From assembly GCF_029760915.1 (NCBI RefSeq), contig NZ_CP121685.1:2753001-2817000 (forward strand): a stretch of 64,000 nucleotides of DNA. Reading direction: 5' to 3'. The translations under genes and the position numbers were made by a program. This DNA comes from Olleya sp. YS. Its GTDB lineage: Bacteria > Bacteroidota > Bacteroidia > Flavobacteriales > Flavobacteriaceae. Under the pieces are notes generated by a model that did not search any database, was not told where the DNA came from, and worked only from the letters and a program-made list of their open reading frames with translations. Shown here in pieces: positions 52,383 to 61,300 of this stretch. The stretch's first letter is position 1. Every line of letters begins with the position of its first letter.

Positions 52383-55300
52383 TTGAAACTATTGAAAACG
52401 AATACTAAACAAAAATTACTCTTAGTAATACTTTTATTAATTGGCTTTGGCATACAAGCGCAAGTTAAAAAGTCTTTTACTCCTAGATATAATTCTACTA
52501 TTACAGGAGACGTAACTATGGTAGGTAATAATATGTTGTCAAGAACAGCTACTACTAATTACGATGGTGAGCAAGATAATCATGATTTTGTTGATAATGT
52601 ATATGTCGATATAGATAATGACAACACGACTTTCAATTCAAGTAGTGCTAATTTATCGAATCCTAAACCTGGTGATCCATGTTTAGAAATTGATAGGGTG
52701 TTATTGTATTGGGCTGCAGCAGATAAAGGATTAATAAATGATGGTGATGAAGCTGAAAATGAACCAAACTGGAATTATAATGATGTAAAATTAATGCTTC
52801 CAGGACAAACGACTTACACAACTGTTACAGCTGACGAAGTTATCTATAGAGGACGAAATGAAAACCCACACGAAAATAACGATCCTTATGTATGTGTCAA
52901 AGATATAACTAGCAGTGTATTAAGTCTTTCTGAACCTTTTGGAAAGTATCAAGTTGCAAATATTGAAGCTAAAACAGGTTTTTTAGTATCGCATAATGGT
53001 AATAATACAGGGACTTCAGGTGGATGGCAAGTAATTTTGGTTTACAAAAGTGACAATTTAAAATCAAGAAATATCACTCTATTTGACGGTTATGCCAATG
53101 TAACTAGTACACAAAATAATTTTGATATAAATATTACAGGTTTCCAAACTGTACCAAATGGAGTTGTAAGATCAAATATTGTTATTGGTGCTTTAGAAGG
53201 TGATAGAGCTTTAACAGGAGACCGTTTGCAAATATTAAATACTGCAAACACTTTTGTTGATATAACTGCACCTTTAAGAAGTGCTGATAATTTTTTTAAT
53301 AGTAGAATTACAGTAGGACCAAGTAATGGCGCAAACAACTTTATAGATAGAAATCCTGCAAGTTTAAATACGTTGGGTTTTGATGCTGCTATTTTTCCAT
53401 TATCAAATCAAGGAAATTCTATTCTAACAAATAATCAAACATCTACAACTCTTAGATTAACTTCTAATCAAGAAACTTATGGGTTATTTGTCTTAGGTTT
53501 TTCAGTTGAAGTGTATGAACCTAATATTCAAACAACATTTACTGTTAATCCAACATCAATCACTCCTACAAACACTCCACAAACAGCCACATATTCAGCC
53601 AATGTAACTAATGCTGGAAATGATGATGCTACCAACGTGGTTTTAACAACAGTGATTCCTGTGGGTTCTGAATTAGTTACTCCAATTACTGGATTACCAT
53701 CTGGTGTTACATATACATACAACTCTACTACACGAGTTCTAACTTTTACAGTAGCCAATGGAGTTTTAGCAGCTGGCGAAAGTTTTTCTTTAACCTATAA
53801 CACAACAATAAATGATAATTGTTATTATTTAACCAATACGTGTTCTGATGTTTTAAGTTCTACACTTTCTGCTACATATAACGGAAATTTAAATATCAAA
53901 GATTTTTCTAGTGGTAGCTCAACAGGTACAGATAGTTGTGGAATTGGTAACAACTTAGGTGCAACAGTTACTGTTAATCAACCTTCACCTGCAACTTGGA
54001 TAACTCAAGCTGGAGACTTGGATAGAACGGTTAGTTGTGATGATAGTGCAGCATTAACTAATGCACAAGCGTTAATTCCTGTTCCGTCATGTTCTGGTCT
54101 TACGCCAGTTAAAACGTCTGGGCCTTTTGTTCAAGACGCTCAATGTCCATCTAATGGAACATATACAAATACATGGAATTTTACTGATGCTTGTGGAAGA
54201 ACTATAGACAATTATGTACAAATCATTACTGTAACCGACACGACACCTCCTACATTTACTGCACCTGCAGATATTGAAATTTTTACTGATGCCTCTTGTA
54301 ATTATGATGCTTCTGTTGCTCAAACTGGAGATGTCACTAACGAAGCTGATAACTGTTCTACTGGTTTAAATGCTACTTTTTCTGATAGCGTAGTTGCTGG
54401 CACTTGTGAAGGAAGCTTTGTTATTACTCGTACTTGGTCTTTAGTAGACAATTGTGGTAATGCTGCTCCTACTCAAACTCAAACTATTACAGTTTCAGAT
54501 AATACTCCTCCAACTTTTACTGCACCTGCAGATATCGAAATATTTACTGATGCCTCTTGTAATTATGATGCTTCTGTTGCTCAAACTGGAGATGTCACTA
54601 ACGAAGCTGATAACTGCTCTACTGGTTTAAATGCTACTTTTACAGATAGCGTAGTTGCTGGTTCCTGTGAAGGAAGCTTTGTTATTACTCGTACTTGGTC
54701 TTTAGTAGACAATTGTGGTAATGCTGCTCCTACTCAAACTCAAACTATTACAGTTTCAGATAATACTCCTCCAACTTTTACTGCACCTGCAGATATCGAA
54801 ATATTTACAGATGCCTCTTGTAATTATGATGCTTCTATTGCGCAAACTGGAGATGTCACTAACGAAGCTGATAACTGCTCTACTGGTTTAAATGCTACTT
54901 TTTCTGATAGCATAGTTGCTGGTTCCTGTGAAGGAAGCTTTGTTATTACTCGTACTTGGTCTTTAGTGGACAATTGTGGTAATACTGCTCCTACTCAAAC
55001 TCAAACTATTACAGTTTCAGATAATACTCCTCCAACTTTTACTGCACCTGCAGATATTGAAATATTTACAGATGCCTCTTGTAATTATGATGCTTCTGTT
55101 GCGCAAACTGGAGATGTCACTAACGAAGCTGATAACTGCTCAACTGGATTAAATGCTACTTTTACAGATAACGTAGTTGCTGGTAGTTGTGAAGGAAGCT
55201 TTGTTATTACTCGTACTTGGTCTTTAGTAGACAATTGTGGTAATGCTGCTCCTACTCAGACTCAAACTATTACAGTTTCAGATAATACACCTCCTACTTT

Positions 55301-58300
55301 TTCTGCACCTGCAGATATAACTATTAGTTGTGAGCAAGATCCTACTGATTTATCAATTTCAGGTGATGTTACAAATGAAACAGATAACTGTGATACTAGT
55401 TTAGATGCTACTTATACAGATAGCACAACTGCTGGTAGTTGTCCAAATGAATCAGTAATTACTAGAACTTGGACATTAACAGATGATTGTAATAATACAA
55501 CAACACATGTACAAACTATCACTATTGAAGACAACACTCCTCCAACTTTTGTTGAAGCTTTACCGTCTGATGCAACTGTAGATTTTGATTCAATTCCAAA
55601 TGCTGTCACTTTAACTGCTACAGATAATTGTGGTACAGCTACTGTTACTTTTAATGAAATACAAAATGGTGATATCTGTACTGGAAGTTTTACAATAACA
55701 AGAACCTGGACAGCTACAGATGATTGTAACCTTACCACAGTTCACACTCAAGTTTTAACAGTTACACAACCTATCCTTGAAGCTACTATAACTGCTCAAA
55801 CAAATGCTATTTGTGGTAGTGCAGATGCATCTGCTACTGTTACTCCTACTGGAGGAACAGAACCTTATATGTATCAATGGAATGATTCTTCTTCCCAAAC
55901 TACAGCTACAGCTTCTAATTTAGTTGCTAATTCTTATAATGTTACAATTACTGATGCAAATAATTGTACTATTACAATACCTGTTATTATTACAGATTCT
56001 TGTATTACATTAACAAAATCTGGTATTTTTAATGATGAAGATCAAGATAACTGTGCAGATGTTGGTGAGACAATAACTTATAGCTTTGTTGTATCTAATA
56101 CAGGAAATGCTAACTTAACAAATGTTATTGTAACCGATTCATTACTTGAAGCTCCTAACCCAGTCGTAGCGATTGTATTAGCTTCTGGTGATACCGATAA
56201 CGATAACGAATTAGATCCTACCGAAACGTGGACCTATACCGCTAACTATACAGTGACGCAAGCGGATATTGATGCTGGTCAGGTGACTAATCAAGCTACG
56301 GTAACTGCTTTTACATTAGATAATATATCTATTTCTGATACATCTGGAATTACTTCAAATACTGACGACCAAACTATTGTTACCTTATGTACAGATGAAA
56401 ATATCGCTCTTGTCAAGTCTGGAATCTTTAATGATGAAGATCAAGATAACTGTACAGATGTGGGAGAAACCATCTCATACACCTTTACTGTAACTAATAC
56501 TGGTAATGTGTCTATCGATACTATAGTCCTTACCGATCCTTTATTAGAAGCACCTAACCCTGTCGTTACTATTGCATTCGCCTCTGGGGATACCGATAAC
56601 GATAACGAATTAGATCCTACCGAAACGTGGACCTATACCGCTAACTATGCAGTGACGCAATCGGATATTGATGCTGGTCAGGTGACTAACCAAGCAACCG
56701 TGACGGGACAAAACGTCTTAACCGATGCGGTGGTGACTGACCTATCTGGTACTACTGCAACTACGGACGATGCGACGGTTATTACCTTATGTCAAGGGGA
56801 TACCACCATTGCGCTTGTCAAGTCTGGAATCTTTAATGATGAAGATCAAGATAACTGTACAGATGTGGGAGAAACCATCTCATACACCTTTACTGTAACT
56901 AATACTGGTAATGTGTCTATCGATACTATAGTCCTTACCGATCCTTTATTAGAAGCACCTAACCCTGTCGTTACTATTGCATTCGCCTCTGGGGATACCG
57001 ATAACGATAACGAATTAGATCCTACCGAAACGTGGACCTATACCGCTAACTATGCAGTGACGCAATCGGATATTGATGCTGGTCAGGTGACTAACCAAGC
57101 AACCGTGACGGGACAAAACGTCTTAACCGATGCGGTGGTGACTGACCTATCTGGTACTACTGCAACTACGGATGATGCGACGGTTATTACCTTATGTCAA
57201 GGGGATACCACTATCGCTCTTGTCAAGTCTGGAATCTTTAATGATGAAGATCAAGATAACTGTACAGATGTGGGAGAAACCATCTCATACACCTTTACTG
57301 TAACTAATACTGGTAATGTGTCTATCGATACTATAGTCCTTACCGATCCTTTATTAGAAGCACCTAACCCTGTCGTTACTATTGCATTCGCCTCTGGGGA
57401 TACCGATAACGATAACGAATTAGATCCTACCGAAACGTGGACCTATACCGCTAACTATGCAGTGACGCAATCGGATATTGATGCTGGTCAGGTGACTAAC
57501 CAAGCAACCGTGACGGGACAAAACGTCTTAACCGATGCGGTGGTGACTGACCTATCTGGTACTACTGCAACTACGGATGATGCGACGGTTATTACCTTAT
57601 GTCAAGGGGATACCACTATCGCTCTTGTCAAGTCTGGAATCTTTAATGATGAAGATCAAGATAACTGTACAGATGTGGGAGAAACCATCTCATACACCTT
57701 TACTGTAACTAATACTGGTAATGTGTCTATCGATACTATAGTCCTTACCGATCCTTTATTAGAAGCACCTAACCCTGTCGTTACTATTGCATTCGCCTCT
57801 GGAGATACCGATAACGATAACGAATTAGATCCTACCGAAACGTGGACCTATACCGCTAACTATGCAGTGACGCAATCGGATATTGATGCTGGTCAGGTGA
57901 CTAACCAAGCAACCGTGACGGGACAAAACGTCTTAACCGATGCGGTGGTGACTGACCTATCTGGTACTACTGCAACTACGGATGATGCGACGGTTATTAC
58001 CTTATGTCAAGGGGATACCACCATTGCGCTTGTCAAGTCTGGAATCTTTAATGATGAAGATCAAGATAACTGTACAGATGTGGGAGAAACCATCTCATAC
58101 ACCTTTACTGTAACTAATACTGGTAATGTGTCTATCGATACTATAGTCCTTACCGATCCTTTATTAGAAGCACCTAACCCTGTCGTTACTATTGCATTCG
58201 CCTCTGGAGATACCGATAACGATAACGAATTAGATCCTACCGAAACGTGGACCTATACCGCTAACTATGCAGTGACGCAATCGGATATTGATGCTGGTCA

Positions 58301-61300
58301 GGTGACTAACCAAGCAACCGTGACGGGACAAAACGTCTTAACCGATGCGGTGGTGACTGACCTATCTGGTACTACTGCAACTACGGACGATGCGACGGTT
58401 ATTACCTTATGTCAAGGGGATACCACCATTGCGCTTGTCAAGTCTGGAATCTTTAATGATGAAGATCAAGATAACTGTACAGATGTGGGAGAAACCATCT
58501 CATACACCTTTACTGTAACTAATACTGGTAATGTGTCTATCGATACTATAGTCCTTACCGATCCTTTATTAGAAGCACCTAACCCTGTCGTTACTATTGC
58601 ATTCGCCTCTGGGGATACCGATAACGATAACGAATTAGATCCTACCGAAACGTGGACCTATACCGCTAACTATGCAGTGACGCAATCGGATATTGATGCT
58701 GGTCAGGTGACTAACCAAGCAACCGTGACGGGACAAAACGTCTTAACCGATGCGGTGGTGACTGACCTATCTGGTACTACTGCAACTACGGATGATGCGA
58801 CGGTTATTACCTTATGTCAAGGGGATACCACCATTGCGCTTGTCAAGTCTGGTCTCTTTAATGATGAAGATCAAGATAACTGTACAGATGTGGGAGAAAC
58901 CATCTCATACACCTTTACTGTAACTAATACTGGTAATGTGTCTATCGATACTATAGTCCTTACCGATCCTTTATTAGAAGCACCTAACCCTGTCGTTACT
59001 ATTGCATTCGCCTCTGGGGATACCGATAACGATAACGAATTAGATCCTACCGAAACGTGGACCTATACCGCTAACTATGCAGTGACGCAATCGGATATTG
59101 ATGCTGGTCAGGTGACTAACCAAGCAACCGTGACGGGACAAAACGTCTTAACCGATGCGGTGGTGACTGACCTATCTGGTACTACTGCAACTACGGATGA
59201 TGCGACGGTTATTACCTTATGTCAAGGGGATACCACCATTGCGCTTGTCAAGTCTGGTCTCTTTAATGATGAAGATCAAGATAACTGTACAGATGTGGGA
59301 GAAACCATCTCATACACCTTTACTGTAACTAATACTGGTAATGTGTCTATCGATACTATAGTCCTTACCGATCCTTTATTAGAAGCACCTAACCCTGTCG
59401 TTACTATTGCATTCGCCTCTGGGGATACCGATAACGATAACGAATTAGATCCTACCGAAACGTGGACCTATACCGCTAACTATGCAGTGACGCAATCGGA
59501 TATTGATGCTGGTCAGGTGACTAACCAAGCAACCGTGACGGGACAAAACGTCTTAACCGATGCGGTGGTGACTGACCTATCTGGTACTACTGCAACTACG
59601 GATGATGCGACGGTTATTACCTTATGTCAAGGGGATACCACCATTGCGCTTGTCAAGTCTGGAATCTTTAATGATGAAGATCAAGATAACTGTACAGATG
59701 TGGGAGAAACCATCTCATACACCTTTACTGTAACTAATACTGGTAATGTGTCTATCGATACTATAGTCCTTACCGATCCTTTATTAGAAGCACCTAACCC
59801 TGTCGTTACTATTGCATTCGCCTCTGGGGATACCGATAACGATAACGAATTAGATCCTACCGAAACGTGGACCTATACCGCTAACTATGCAGTGACGCAA
59901 TCGGATATTGATGCTGGTCAGGTGACTAACCAAGCAACCGTGACGGGACAAAACGTCTTAACCGATGCGGTGGTGACTGACCTATCTGGTACTACTGCAA
60001 CTACGGACGATGCGACGGTTATTACCTTATGTCAAGGGGATACCACCATTGCGCTTGTCAAGTCTGGAATCTTTAATGATGAAGATCAAGATAACTGTAC
60101 AGATGTGGGAGAAACCATCTCATACACCTTTACTGTAACTAATACTGGTAATGTGTCTATCGATACTATAGTCCTTACCGATCCTTTATTAGAAGCACCT
60201 AACCCTGTCGTTACTATTGCATTCGCCTCTGGGGATACCGATAACGATAACGAATTAGATCCTACCGAAACGTGGACCTATACCGCTAACTATGCAGTGA
60301 CGCAATCGGATATTGATGCTGGTCAGGTGACTAACCAAGCAACCGTGACGGGACAAAACGTCTTAACCGATGCGGTGGTGACTGACCTATCTGGTACTAC
60401 TGCAACTACGGATGATGCGACGGTTATTACCTTATGTCAAGGGGATACCACCATTGCGCTTGTCAAGTCTGGAATCTTTAATGATGAAGATCAAGATAAC
60501 TGTACAGATGTGGGAGAAACCATCTCATACACCTTTACTGTAACTAATACTGGTAATGTGTCTATCGATACTATAGTCCTTACCGATCCTTTATTAGAAG
60601 CACCTAACCCTGTCGTTACTATTGCATTCGCCTCTGGGGATACCGATAACGATAACGAATTAGATCCTACCGAAACGTGGACCTATACCGCTAACTATGC
60701 AGTGACGCAATCGGATATTGATGCTGGTCAGGTGACTAACCAAGCAACCGTGACGGGACAAAACGTCTTAACCGATGCGGTGGTGACTGACCTATCTGGT
60801 ACTACTGCAACTACGGATGATGCGACGGTTATTACCTTATGTCAAGGGGATACCACCATTGCGCTTGTCAAGTCTGGTCTCTTTAATGATGAAGATCAAG
60901 ATAACTGTACAGATGTGGGAGAAACCATCTCATACACCTTTACTGTAACTAATACTGGTAATGTGTCTATCGATACTATAGTCCTTACCGATCCTTTATT
61001 AGAAGCACCTAACCCTGTCGTTACTATTGCATTCGCCTCTGGGGATACCGATAACGATAACGAATTAGATCCTACCGAAACGTGGACCTATACCGCTAAC
61101 TATGCAGTGACGCAATCGGATATTGATGCTGGTCAGGTGACTAACCAAGCAACCGTGACGGGACAAAACGTCTTAACCGATGCGGTGGTGACTGACCTAT
61201 CTGGTACTACTGCAACTACGGATGATGCGACGGTTATTACCTTATGTCAAGGGGATACCACCATTGCGCTTGTCAAGTCTGGTCTCTTTAATGATGAAGA

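Noticed and set aside
53090-55738. Open frames on the minus strand and short shadow frames inside the adhesin
   Set aside because: They lie opposite repetitive Thr/Ser/Asp-rich coding sequence, have biased composition and no recognisable domain or start signals; they are by-products of the plus-strand frame.
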